Shown one piece after another: positions 55,432-63,638 of a stretch of DNA of 64,000 nt. Position numbers and translations under genes: made by a program. Source of the stretch: Pseudalkalibacillus decolorationis (GTDB lineage: Bacteria > Bacillota > Bacilli > Bacillales > Fictibacillaceae); assembly GCF_024609785.1 (NCBI RefSeq), contig NZ_JANHJQ010000016.1:58966-122965 (forward strand), given 5' to 3'. The stretch's first letter is position 1. Each line of letters begins with the position of its first letter. The notes beneath the pieces are model-generated. The model worked only from the letters and a program-made list of their open reading frames with translations. It was not told where the DNA came from and did not search any database.

Positions 55432-55881
55432 ATGTTAACACATTGCATAGGAAAGAGATCTAGTGTTGTGAAAAACACAGTCGAAAGAGGAGCAGTTAAA
55501 AAGTTTGCGGAATCAATCGGGGATATGCATCCGATTTTTGTATGTGAGGAAACTGGAAAACAATCCCGCTATAAAAATAATATTGCTCCCCCAACCTTTC
55601 CTCGGGTGTTTGATTATGGGACGATTGAGGAGCTCAACTTACCGAATAAAGGTCTTATTCACGGCGAACAAACCTATCATTATGAAAGGCCGTTGATCGT
55701 CGGTGAAGAGATTCGATGTTATTCAGAAGTAACGAATTACTATGAAAGAAAAGGAAAAAGCGGAGAAATGGGCTTCTTATTATTAAAACGATATGGCGAA
55801 GACCTTGAAGGGAATCTCATTTTTACCGAGGAGCAGGTTGTCATCATAACAGAAGCGGTTCGGAAGGGGATGTTTGTTTGA
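55432..55881 (+). CDS. MaoC-like dehydratase, N-terminal-type subunit
   Basis: 149 residues, hotdog fold of the MaoC_dehydrat_N group: VERGAVKKFAESIGDMHPIF, APPTFPRVFDYG, LIHGEQTYHYERPLIVGEEIRCYSEV. On its own this half lacks the hydratase active site; it pairs with the next gene product to form an (R)-specific enoyl-CoA hydratase-type heterodimer. ATG 55432 with GAGGTGATAATCG. It overlaps the next gene by four bases. Confidence 0.85.
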   Translation: MLTHCIGKRSSVVKNTVERGAVKKFAESIGDMHPIFVCEETGKQSRYKNNIAPPTFPRVFDYGTIEELNLPNKGLIHGEQTYHYERPLIVGEEIRCYSEVTNYYERKGKSGEMGFLLLKRYGEDLEGNLIFTEEQVVIITEAVRKGMFV

Positions 55882-56279
55882 ACAAGTTAGCAGACTTACA
55901 AGTTGGTGAATCGCTTCAAGATGTAACACTTACACCGGTTTCTAGGTTAGACTTGATCAAATATGCTGGAGCCTCGGGAGATTATAACCCGATTCATACG
56001 ATCGATGAAGAAGCAAAAAAAGCTGGATTACCTGGAATTATCGCACATGGAATGTGGACGATGGGAAATCTTGCAAAACTTTTTACGCCCTATTATGAGG
56101 AAACGTTTATCCAAGATTACAACATCCGTTTTAAAGGTATGGTCCGATTAAATGATGTCATCACGCTCAATGCAATTTTAGATAAAAGTGATAATAAGAA
56201 GATGGATTTTAAAGTGAACGCAACCAATCAAGATGGACAGGAAGTTATCAAAGGGAATGTCCTGCTTTGTAAAATTTAA
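55878..56279 (+). CDS. MaoC-like (R)-enoyl-CoA hydratase subunit
   Basis: 133 residues. Hydratase-2 motif YAGASGDYNPIHTIDEEAKKAGLPGIIAHGMWTMG in outline, with the catalytic Asp and His. The start is TTG 55878 overlapping the stop of the partner gene (TTGA), implying coupled synthesis of a 1:1 complex. It would hydrate a 2-enoyl-CoA to the (R)-3-hydroxyacyl-CoA or do the reverse, giving a stereochemical alternative to the crotonase of the first unit. Confidence 0.88.
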   Translation: MNKLADLQVGESLQDVTLTPVSRLDLIKYAGASGDYNPIHTIDEEAKKAGLPGIIAHGMWTMGNLAKLFTPYYEETFIQDYNIRFKGMVRLNDVITLNAILDKSDNKKMDFKVNATNQDGQEVIKGNVLLCKI

Positions 56280-56372
56280 AATTTGAACAAAACGATAAGT
56301 CCAGGTGACAGTATAAATCCAACAGATTAAAACGTATCTATAAAGAAGTTCATAATTCAGAGGAGGTGTCGT

Positions 56373-57623
56373 ATGAATTTTGATTACTCGGAAAAGGTCC
56401 AGGACTTACAGGGAAAACTGACTGCATTTATGGATGAATATATTTACCCTAATGAGAAGGTATATGAAGACCAGCTTAGTAAGGAAAATCGCTTTTCAAC
56501 AGTTCCACCGATTTTGGAAGAGTTGAAGAAAAAGGCGAAAGAAAAGGATCTATGGAATTTATTTTTACCTGAAAGTGAGTACGGGGCAGGACTAACAAAT
56601 ATTGAATATGCTCCATTATGTGAAATTATGGGCCGATCTAGCATTGGGCCTGAAGTGTTTAATTGTGCTGCACCAGATACAGGGAATATGGAGGTTCTTG
56701 TCCGGTATGGTTCTGACGAGCAAAAAGAAAAATGGCTGAATCCACTATTAAATGGAGAAATCCGTTCTTGTTTTTCAATGACAGAACCTGATGTCGCTTC
56801 ATCGGATGCAACGAATATTAGAACGAGTATTGTCAGGGATGGTGATGAGTATGTCATCAATGGAACGAAGTGGTGGTCGTCCGGAGCAGGAGATCCACGT
56901 TGTAAAATTGCGATCGTAATGGGAAAGAATGATCCCGATGCACCTAAACATGAGCAGCAATCGATGATCCTTGTTCCACTTAATACTCAAGGTGTCAATA
57001 TAAAGCGAGTTCTTCCCGTTTTCGGTTATGATCATGCCCCACACGGTCACGCTGAAATTGAATATGACAATGTCCGAGTCCCTACTTCAAATCTGATTTG
57101 GGGAGAAGGAAAAGGGTTTGCGATCGCTCAAGGAAGACTTGGTCCAGGAAGAATTCACCACTGTATGAGAACAATCGGAGCGGCTGAAAAAGCATTAGAG
57201 GATTTATGTAAGCGTGTACAAGAGCGAGAAGCTTTCGGGAAGAAACTTTCAGAGCAAGGTGTGATAAGCGAATGGATCGCGGATTCGAGAATCGACATTG
57301 AACAGGCCCGATTACTAACATTGAAAGCTGCCTATATGATGGATACGGTTGGAAATAAAGGAGCAAAAGCAGAAATCGCGATGATTAAAGTTGTTGCACC
57401 TAATATGGCACTAAAAGTAATAGATCGAGCCATCCAGGCATTTGGTGCGGCTGGTGTCAGTAATGATTATTCATTAGCAGCAAAATGGGCAAATATCCGA
57501 ACCCTTCGCTTAGCTGATGGACCGGATGAAGTGCATCGCAGAGCAATTGCCAAATACGAACTGAAGAAACATAGGAATGACAAACAGAGGAGGGAAGAAA
57601 ATGCATATCAAGGAACTGTTTGA
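56373..57623 (+). CDS. ACAD10/11-type acyl-CoA dehydrogenase
   Basis: 416 residues. Sequence style matches the dehydrogenase domain of ACAD11 and the bacterial LvaC group: [56 protein letters not shown], and [19 protein letters not shown], where D382 stands at the place of the usual catalytic Glu. In the established pathway (mammalian ACAD10/11; Pseudomonas putida levulinate operon) this enzyme works on a 4-phosphoacyl-CoA made by an APH-fold kinase, eliminating phosphate. A matching kinase is encoded at 61022. The 3' end overlaps the next gene by 23 bp. Confidence 0.88.
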   Translation: MNFDYSEKVQDLQGKLTAFMDEYIYPNEKVYEDQLSKENRFSTVPPILEELKKKAKEKDLWNLFLPESEYGAGLTNIEYAPLCEIMGRSSIGPEVFNCAAPDTGNMEVLVRYGSDEQKEKWLNPLLNGEIRSCFSMTEPDVASSDATNIRTSIVRDGDEYVINGTKWWSSGAGDPRCKIAIVMGKNDPDAPKHEQQSMILVPLNTQGVNIKRVLPVFGYDHAPHGHAEIEYDNVRVPTSNLIWGEGKGFAIAQGRLGPGRIHHCMRTIGAAEKALEDLCKRVQEREAFGKKLSEQGVISEWIADSRIDIEQARLLTLKAAYMMDTVGNKGAKAEIAMIKVVAPNMALKVIDRAIQAFGAAGVSNDYSLAAKWANIRTLRLADGPDEVHRRAIAKYELKKHRNDKQRREENAYQGTV

Positions 57624-58374
57624 CCTGTCCGGAAAAACCGCGATTGTAACAGGTGGCGGGAGAGGTTTAGGAAAACAGATCGCTGAAGGATTTGCAGAGT
57701 CGGGAGCAAATGTCGTTGTTTGTTCAAGGAAGGAAGATGCCTGCAAGGAAGTAAGCGAACATCTAACAAAACTCGGGGTAAAGTCATTCGCAATGAAATG
57801 TGACGTTACAAACCCGGATGACATACAAAATGTCGTTCAAAAGACATTGGAACAGTTTGGGAGAATCGACATCCTAGTCAATAATAGTGGTGCTTCCTGG
57901 GGAGCTCCTGTCGAAGAGATGCCACTAGAAGCATGGCAGAAAGTAATCAATGTGAATGTAACCGGAACCTTTTTGATGTCACAGGCGGTTGGAAAAGTGA
58001 TGTTGGAACAAGAGTCGGGGAAGATTATAAACATTGCATCTGTTGCAGGTATGAAAGGATCGAATCCAAAATACATGGATGCGATCGGCTATAATTCAAG
58101 CAAAGGAGCCGTGATTACTTTTACTAAGGATTTGGCCGTCAAATGGGGTCCACGGGGTATCCATGTAAATGCAATCGCGCCTGGGTTTTTCCCTACGAAA
58201 ATGTCATCAGCATTAATAGAACATGGTAAAGACGCCATCCTAAACGGTACGCCTTTAAGAAAGTTCGGTACTGAAAATGACTTGAAAGGGGCAGCCGTAT
58301 TTTTAAGCTCAGCTGCTTCAAATTATATTACCGGTGATGTGTTGGTTGTAGACGGGGGATCGCATGCAATGTAG
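57601..58374 (+). CDS. SDR family oxidoreductase, second
   Basis: 257 residues. [10 protein letters not shown] cofactor motif, NNSGASWG, catalytic [14 protein letters not shown] and the C-terminal [12 protein letters not shown] 57601 follows GGAGGGAAG inside the end of the ACAD gene. Likely oxidises a hydroxyacyl-CoA intermediate; the level of similarity to gluconate-5-dehydrogenase-like SDRs leaves the substrate open. Confidence 0.9.
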   Translation: MHIKELFDLSGKTAIVTGGGRGLGKQIAEGFAESGANVVVCSRKEDACKEVSEHLTKLGVKSFAMKCDVTNPDDIQNVVQKTLEQFGRIDILVNNSGASWGAPVEEMPLEAWQKVINVNVTGTFLMSQAVGKVMLEQESGKIINIASVAGMKGSNPKYMDAIGYNSSKGAVITFTKDLAVKWGPRGIHVNAIAPGFFPTKMSSALIEHGKDAILNGTPLRKFGTENDLKGAAVFLSSAASNYITGDVLVVDGGSHAM

Positions 58375-58407
58375 TTCCAATTATTAATGTGAGGAAGTGA
58401 AAAATAA

Positions 58408-59577
58408 ATGAATAGAGATGCTGTCATTGTATCTGCGGTTCGAACAGCTATTGGCAGACAGGGAGGGGCGTTAGCGACCATTCCAGCCCATGTTTTGGGA
58501 GCGGAAGTCATCAAGGAGGCTGTGACCCGCGCCCGTGTCCTCCCAGAGATGATTGAAGATGTTATTATCGGAAACGTCTTAAGCGGTGGAGGGAATATTG
58601 CTAGATTATCAGCATTACAAAGCGGACTCTCTATTAATCTGCCGGGATTAACGATCGACCGTCAATGCGGATCAGGATTAAACGCGATCAATTTAGTAGC
58701 GCAAGCAATATGGTCAGGAGACGGCGATGTTTATGTAGCAGGTGGAACAGAAAGCATGAGTCGTGCACCATACCTGATGGATCGACCAGAAAAGGCGTAC
58801 AGCCCAATGCCCCCTAAATTCAGAAAATCTCAATTGTCACCAAAAGATATAGGAGATCCGCCAATGGGCATTACAGCTGAAAATCTTGTGGAATATTACA
58901 AGATTAGTAGACAGGAACAAGATGAATTCGCTCTCCGAAGCCAGCAAAGAATGGCAAATGCAATGGAAGAGGGACGGTTCGATGAACAAATTGTACCGTT
59001 GCACATTCCAGTTCGAAAAGGAGATCCGATTGAATATAAAATCGATGAACATCCACGACCGCAAACAACGATAGAAGCTTTATCCAAGTTGAAGCCAGCC
59101 TTCATTGAAGATGGTACAGTTACTGCCGGGAACAGTTCAGGATTAAATGATGCAGCCTCTGCTCTCGTTATTATGTCTAGAAAAAAAGCGGAGGAGCTTG
59201 GGGTAACTCCATTAGCGACTGTAAGAGCATGTGCTGTAGCAGGTGTAGACCCTAATATAATGGGAATCGGGCCTGTTCCTGCTACCAAAAAGGTGTTGGA
59301 AAAGTCAGGGCTCACTCTTGATGACATGGATATCATTGAAATCAATGAAGCCTTTGCAGGACAAGTGCTTGCCTGTGACAGAGAACTTGATATGGATATG
59401 GATAAAGTAAATGTAAATGGCGGTGCGATAGCGCATGGACACCCACTTGGAGCAACAGGAGCTATACTGACAACCAAAGCTATATATGAGTTGGATCGAT
59501 CCGGTCGGAGATATGCTCTCATTACTGCATGTATCGGCGGTGGACAAGGTATCGCGACGATCATTGAACGTGAATGA
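58408..59577 (+). CDS. Acetyl-CoA acyltransferase (thiolase), second
   Basis: 389 residues. Nucleophile C87 in [22 protein letters not shown] with the catalytic His, and ACIGGGQGIA near the end. Similar to but distinct from the product of 50550. Terminal step of the second unit. ATG 58408 after GAGGAAGTG. No obvious terminator follows. Confidence 0.94.
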   Translation: MNRDAVIVSAVRTAIGRQGGALATIPAHVLGAEVIKEAVTRARVLPEMIEDVIIGNVLSGGGNIARLSALQSGLSINLPGLTIDRQCGSGLNAINLVAQAIWSGDGDVYVAGGTESMSRAPYLMDRPEKAYSPMPPKFRKSQLSPKDIGDPPMGITAENLVEYYKISRQEQDEFALRSQQRMANAMEEGRFDEQIVPLHIPVRKGDPIEYKIDEHPRPQTTIEALSKLKPAFIEDGTVTAGNSSGLNDAASALVIMSRKKAEELGVTPLATVRACAVAGVDPNIMGIGPVPATKKVLEKSGLTLDDMDIIEINEAFAGQVLACDRELDMDMDKVNVNGGAIAHGHPLGATGAILTTKAIYELDRSGRRYALITACIGGGQGIATIIERE

Positions 59578-59886
59578 CACCCTATATAATACACCTTTTA
59601 CAGGGTAGGTAACGGATTCAGCTTAATTTAGATATGATATAATTTTTTATACTATAGAAAGTATAAAAGTTTGCGGCATGGATGTAATGTCCAGCTTCAG
59701 CGCCCAACCACTTGGATCACTTCAGGCCTCCTGCGGCGGCAACACACTGAAGTACTCCATGTATATTCCTACGCAGGGCCGAACTTGTTTGGGCCGAGCC
59801 TCCTCGTCGGTCTTCCAGTGACCTTCGTGGCTAAGCAGGGCGCTTGCGCTTTTCTTATATCATACTTAAATGAGAGGAACATCCGA
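59578..59886. other. Gap with R1 core and GC-rich repeat R3
   Basis: Holds the R1 core hairpin (59648-59665) and the GC-rich structured repeat (59670-59872). The open frame that runs through the repeat into the TetR gene is not a real N-terminus: the repeat is GC-rich, with low coding character. Confidence 0.5.
59648..59872 (+). repeat. R1 core followed by GC-rich structured repeat R3
   Basis: TATACTATAGAAAGTATA (59648-59665) is the R1 hairpin core. It runs into about 200 bp of much higher GC content: TCCAGCTTCAGCGCCCAACC, TCCTGCGGCGGCAACACACT, and at the end GGGCGCTTGCGCTTTTCTTA with a GCGC-TT-GCGC hairpin. The end motif (GCGCTTGCGCTTTTC) is one I recall as common in intergenic regions of Bacillaceae. 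It stops 15 bp before the TetR start. Confidence 0.65.
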
Positions 59887-60456
59887 ATGAAGCAAAAAAT
59901 TATTGATACAAGTATCCATTTATTTGATAAGAAAGGTTTTACCGAAACTTCCATCCAGGATATCGTGGATGATGTCGGGGTTACAAAAGGGACATTTTAT
60001 TACTATTTCAGCAGCAAGCAGGAACTGTTGCGGGACATACACCTAAGCTATATCGAATTTTTGTTAACACAGCAAGAAGAAATTATAAATGATACATCTA
60101 AGGATAGTCGAATCAAGCTTCGGGATACCATGTATTTGCTGATTCACAACATTCAGCAACGTAGGAAAAGTGCGCGGATTTTCTTCAGGGAGATGAGAAA
60201 CCTTGGCACCGAGTATCTTGAACAGAATATGCAAAAAAGGGACCTATTCAGAAAAAATTTACAGACAGTCGTAGAGGAAGGGATAAGAAAAGGGGATTTT
60301 GATGAAAACCTGAACCCCGATATGATTACCCGTGGTATTCTAGGCGTTACAAACTGGAGTTATTACTGGTTCAATCCGGAAGGTGAACTTTCAGAAACGG
60401 AGCTCACCGAAATTTATCTTGAAATGATTTTAAATGGAATTAATAAAAGAGATTAA
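59887..60456 (+). CDS. TetR family regulator, FadR-like
   Basis: 189 residues. HTH: MKQKIIDTSIHLFDKKGFTE, TSIQDIVDDVGVTKGTFYYYF; the C-terminal ligand domain resembles Bacillus fatty-acid regulators of the FadR/YsiA type, which release DNA on binding acyl-CoA. ATG 59887 with GAGAGGAA upstream is the start. The palindrome at 60554, right behind the gene, and its twin at 51791 bracket the second catabolic unit and are the likely targets, so the protein probably represses the unit until an acyl-CoA appears. Assignment of the operators is inference. Confidence 0.87.
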   Translation: MKQKIIDTSIHLFDKKGFTETSIQDIVDDVGVTKGTFYYYFSSKQELLRDIHLSYIEFLLTQQEEIINDTSKDSRIKLRDTMYLLIHNIQQRRKSARIFFREMRNLGTEYLEQNMQKRDLFRKNLQTVVEEGIRKGDFDENLNPDMITRGILGVTNWSYYWFNPEGELSETELTEIYLEMILNGINKRD

Positions 60457-60553
60457 CTTTCATACGGGTGCGGATTATCTAAGTTCTGCGTTACTTAGGT
60501 ATTCGATTAGATACGTAGCATCTGGTAAATTCATGACATCCATATGGAAACCA

Positions 60554-60569
60554 TACTAACTGGTTAGTA
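60554..60569. promoter_or_regulatory. TetR-type operator B
   Basis: TACTAACTGGTTAGTA: perfect seven-base arms around TG. Same design as operator A at 51791. It is 35 bp before the thioesterase gene, thus at its promoter. Confidence 0.6.
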
Positions 60570-60603
60570 GAATGTTGAAATGAGGATTGGGATGTGAGAA
60601 ATC

Positions 60604-61008
60604 TTGAACCAAGAAACCGAAATAACGGTAAGGTTTTGTGAAACAGATGCAGCTGGTCATGTTAATAATACGAGCTATTTTATTTATTTGGAAGAGGCCC
60701 GTGGCAAATTTTTTGAGAAAATTGTACCGGATCGCAATGCCACTCCTGGCAGATTTATTATTGCCTCGACGAAGTGTGACTTTTTGGCACAGGCTTATTT
60801 CAATCAAAAGTTAACCGTATCCACCCGGATTTCGAAAATAGGTACGAAAAGCTTTAGTTTTGACCATATGATCAAGGCGACCGATACGGGGTTACTTGTT
60901 GCGAAAGCAGAAGCGGTCATTGTTTGTTTTAATTATGAGGAGCAAAAGACTGAGCCGATTCCGTCAAATCTTAGAAATGTTTTAGAAGGTCATCTTGTAA
61001 CAAATTAA
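60604..61008 (+). CDS. 4HBT-type acyl-CoA thioesterase
   Basis: 134 residues, hotdog fold. Catalytic motif RFCETDAAGHVNNTSYFIYLEEAR with the Asp near residue 15. The start is TTG 60604; a stop codon is in frame six bases upstream. It is the first gene behind operator B. It may hydrolyse dead-end acyl-CoAs of the pathway. Confidence 0.87.
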   Translation: MNQETEITVRFCETDAAGHVNNTSYFIYLEEARGKFFEKIVPDRNATPGRFIIASTKCDFLAQAYFNQKLTVSTRISKIGTKSFSFDHMIKATDTGLLVAKAEAVIVCFNYEEQKTEPIPSNLRNVLEGHLVTN

Positions 61009-61021
61009 AGGAGGATTTCTT

Positions 61022-62080
61022 ATGACCTCTCAGACGATCCCTGTTCGTAAAGGGGAGGAGTTAGATCTTGAATCAATTGAACTTTTTTTACGAAAACAGT
61101 TAGATAATTTACCAGATGATCCGCTAACCGTAAAACAATTCAGCGTTGGGCGTTCGAATTTGACCTATCAGTTGAAGGTTGGTGACTGGGAAGCGGTGTT
61201 AAGACGTCCGCCATTAGGCCCAGTAGCTCCTAAAGCACATGATATGGAAAGGGAATGTCGCATTTTACAAGAAATTAATCCCTATTTTCCAGTAGCTCCA
61301 GAGCCGTATCTTTTTGCAGATGAAGATGTGATTGGGAGTCCATTCTTCATTATGGAAAGAAAGCAGGGTGTCGTCCTAGATACAAAATTTCCAGATGATG
61401 TGGTAGTTACGGAACGGTTATGTGAGAGAATTTCTGAAACGATGGTAGATTCACTCGTCTCCTTACATAACATCGATTATACGAAGACAAAGCTGAAAGA
61501 GATGACAAAACCCGATGGATTTATGGAAAGACAAGTACATGGATGGATCAAGCGGTATGACAGATCACAAACAGACGAAATCCACGGCTTAGAACATTTG
61601 AAAGAATGGATGGTCAACCATAATCCAAAATCTCAGGCACCGACGATCATTCATTATGATTATAAATTGAATAATGCGATGTTCTCTCATGATTTAAGTG
61701 AAATGACCGGTTTGTTTGATTGGGAAATGACAACCGTAGGGGATCCGTTAGCTGATTTAGGAGCTGCGATGAGTTATTGGATTGAAGTGGATGACTCAGA
61801 ACTTTTGAAACGTGGGATGGGAGAAGCACCGATTACGACGCACCCTGGTTTTATGACAAGAGATGAATTCATCAATTGTTATGCAAATAAAAGTGGCAGA
61901 GACATATCAGACTTCAACTTTTATTTAACATTTGCCTACTTTAAACTAGCTGTCATTTGCCAGCAAATATATTACAGGTGGAAAAAGGGACAAACAGAAG
62001 ATGAGAGGTTTGTTAACTTAAATCAGTTTGTACGCAATTTAATTCAGCATGCCTTATCTACTGCGGAACGGGGAATGTGA
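61022..62080 (+). CDS. APH-fold phosphotransferase, probable 4-hydroxyacyl-CoA kinase
   Basis: 352 residues. Kinase features: nucleotide loop SVGRSNLTYQL, Lys-like segment AVLRRPPLG, FIMERKQG hinge, catalytic loop H211-Y-D213-YKLNN218, and metal-binding D233-W-E235 in FDWEMTTVGDPLADLG. The style matches the kinase domain of ACAD10/11 and LvaA of P. putida, which phosphorylate the 4-hydroxyl of 4-hydroxyacyl-CoA. The cognate ACAD11-type dehydrogenase is encoded at 56373. In mammals the two are fused; here they are separate genes of one locus. ATG 61022 after AAAGGAGG. Confidence 0.85.
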   Translation: MTSQTIPVRKGEELDLESIELFLRKQLDNLPDDPLTVKQFSVGRSNLTYQLKVGDWEAVLRRPPLGPVAPKAHDMERECRILQEINPYFPVAPEPYLFADEDVIGSPFFIMERKQGVVLDTKFPDDVVVTERLCERISETMVDSLVSLHNIDYTKTKLKEMTKPDGFMERQVHGWIKRYDRSQTDEIHGLEHLKEWMVNHNPKSQAPTIIHYDYKLNNAMFSHDLSEMTGLFDWEMTTVGDPLADLGAAMSYWIEVDDSELLKRGMGEAPITTHPGFMTRDEFINCYANKSGRDISDFNFYLTFAYFKLAVICQQIYYRWKKGQTEDERFVNLNQFVRNLIQHALSTAERGM

Positions 62081-62090
62081 GGTGCTGTCT

Positions 62091-62849
62091 ATGAAAATCC
62101 ATCTACTGCTGAAAAAGGAAGACATTGATAAAGAAAAGATGAAAGATAATAAAGTAGCTGTCGTTTTTGATATTTTACTTGCCACTTCTACGATAACAGC
62201 AGCATTAGATTTCGGGGCAAAGGAAATCATTCCAGTCCTAAATGGTGAAGAGGCCCAAAAGGAAGCGTTTGGGAGAAGTGAAGGAAGTTATGTACTTGTT
62301 GGGGAGTACGGTGGTAGAACAATTGAAGGATTTTTATCCCCGAACCCGATGGATTTAAAAGAGAAGGTCAATGGGAAAACGGTGATTCTATCCACGACAA
62401 ATGGAACCGTCGCCATCAAGAATTCAGCTGAAGCAAAAGCAGTTTATGTAGCATCACTATTAAACAGTCAAACGGTAGCGGAACATATTTTAAAAAGCTA
62501 CGAGGATGAAACGATTGTACTTGTTTGTTCAGGCTCATCTGGAGAGTTTAATGTGGAAGACTTTTTTGGTGCAGGTTACTTTATTGATTGCATTGCTTCC
62601 CAACCTAATATGGAACTGGAATTGACGGATTCAGCGATGGCTGCACATCGTTTTTTTACAGGGAATAGAAAGGAAAACACAAAGATTTTAAGAGAATCAC
62701 AAATTGGAAAGATGTTGCTTCGCTATGGCTATGATAAAGAAATCGATTTTGTAGCAAACTACAGCATCTTTCAGGTGATCACTCGTTTGGAAAATGGAAA
62801 AACCCTTGGTAGTGAGGGATCGTTAGTAAAGAAGGTTGGTGGGGAATAG
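62091..62849 (+). CDS. ComB family phosphatase (2-phosphosulfolactate phosphatase-like)
   Basis: 252 residues. ComB family blocks: VAVVFDILLATSTITAALDFGA, EYGGRTIEGF, SPNPMDL, LSTTNGTVAI, VCSGSSGEFNVEDFFGAGYF. ComB removes phosphate from 2-phosphosulfolactate in sulfolactate/coenzyme M synthesis. No ComA partner is present, and the gene sits between the acyl-CoA kinase (11 bp away) and an SDR, so another phosphate ester is likely, perhaps a by-product of the kinase pathway. ATG 62091 with GAGGTG. Confidence 0.85.
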   Translation: MKIHLLLKKEDIDKEKMKDNKVAVVFDILLATSTITAALDFGAKEIIPVLNGEEAQKEAFGRSEGSYVLVGEYGGRTIEGFLSPNPMDLKEKVNGKTVILSTTNGTVAIKNSAEAKAVYVASLLNSQTVAEHILKSYEDETIVLVCSGSSGEFNVEDFFGAGYFIDCIASQPNMELELTDSAMAAHRFFTGNRKENTKILRESQIGKMLLRYGYDKEIDFVANYSIFQVITRLENGKTLGSEGSLVKKVGGE

Positions 62850-63638
62850 GTGGCTAAATTGAAAGATGCTATAGCTGTCGTTACAGGAGCTGGTAGTGGT
62901 ATTGGGCAAGAGACTGCAATACGATTCGCTGAAGAAGGGGCAAGGGTAATCCTAGTTGGACGTACTTCTTCAAAACTAGAACGAGTCGCTGATCGAATCA
63001 ATAGCCACTTACCTGAACAAGTTGCAGAGGTTTTTCGAGCAGATGTAACAAATGAAGAGGATGTCCAAAATCTTGCACAATTTATTCAAAAGAAATATGG
63101 AGATCTTCATGTATTAGTTAATAATGCTGGTGTTTCAAGTAAATCAACGATATTGGAAATGGAAACAAGCGAATGGGATCGAATCCAGGATACGAATTTG
63201 AAAAGTACGTTTCTCGTTTCGAAAATACTCGGAAAGGTGATTGCTGACGGTAGAATAAATGACAAAGATTCTGGAAATGTAAGAGATCGCGCTATCGTTA
63301 ACGTTGCTTCCTTATCAGGGCACAAAGCAGGAGCGCAAATTCCACATTATAGCTCTTCGAAAGCAGGGGTTATTAACTTTACAAAAGCACTTGCAGTCGA
63401 ATTTTCCCAGTACGGAATTCGAGTTAATTCCGTATCTCCAGGTTATACAATTACACCACTTACAGAGGAGGGATTGAAGAATAATCGGTTTGAAGAGGCG
63501 ATCAAAAGACATACGGCATTGAAAAGAGTAGGAAAACCGAAAGAGATTGCTAATGTAATCGCTTTCGCAGCTTCTAGTGAAGCTTCCTATATGACAGGTT
63601 CTGATCTATTAGTAGATGGAGGATGGCTGGTTACTTAA
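62850..63638 (+). CDS. SDR family oxidoreductase, third
   Basis: 262 residues. TGAGSGIGQE cofactor motif, NNAGVSSKS, catalytic HYSSSKAGVINFTK, GSDLLVDGG at the end. A ~12-residue insert before the catalytic Ser (GRINDKDSGNVRDRAIVNVASLSG) is slightly unusual. The start is GTG 62850, abutting the ComB stop (TAGGTG), so translation is coupled. Probable dehydrogenase for a hydroxy intermediate. Confidence 0.9.
   Translation: MAKLKDAIAVVTGAGSGIGQETAIRFAEEGARVILVGRTSSKLERVADRINSHLPEQVAEVFRADVTNEEDVQNLAQFIQKKYGDLHVLVNNAGVSSKSTILEMETSEWDRIQDTNLKSTFLVSKILGKVIADGRINDKDSGNVRDRAIVNVASLSGHKAGAQIPHYSSSKAGVINFTKALAVEFSQYGIRVNSVSPGYTITPLTEEGLKNNRFEEAIKRHTALKRVGKPKEIANVIAFAASSEASYMTGSDLLVDGGWLVT

Noticed and set aside
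58896..59594. 232-codon antisense reading frame over the second thiolase
   Set aside because: It is an antisense shadow of a highly conserved gene, with no ribosome binding site and no recognisable protein family.
59671..59886. Extended N-terminus for the TetR regulator
   Set aside because: The extension reads through a GC-rich repeat; ATG 59887 has its own ribosome binding site, and the HTH begins right there.
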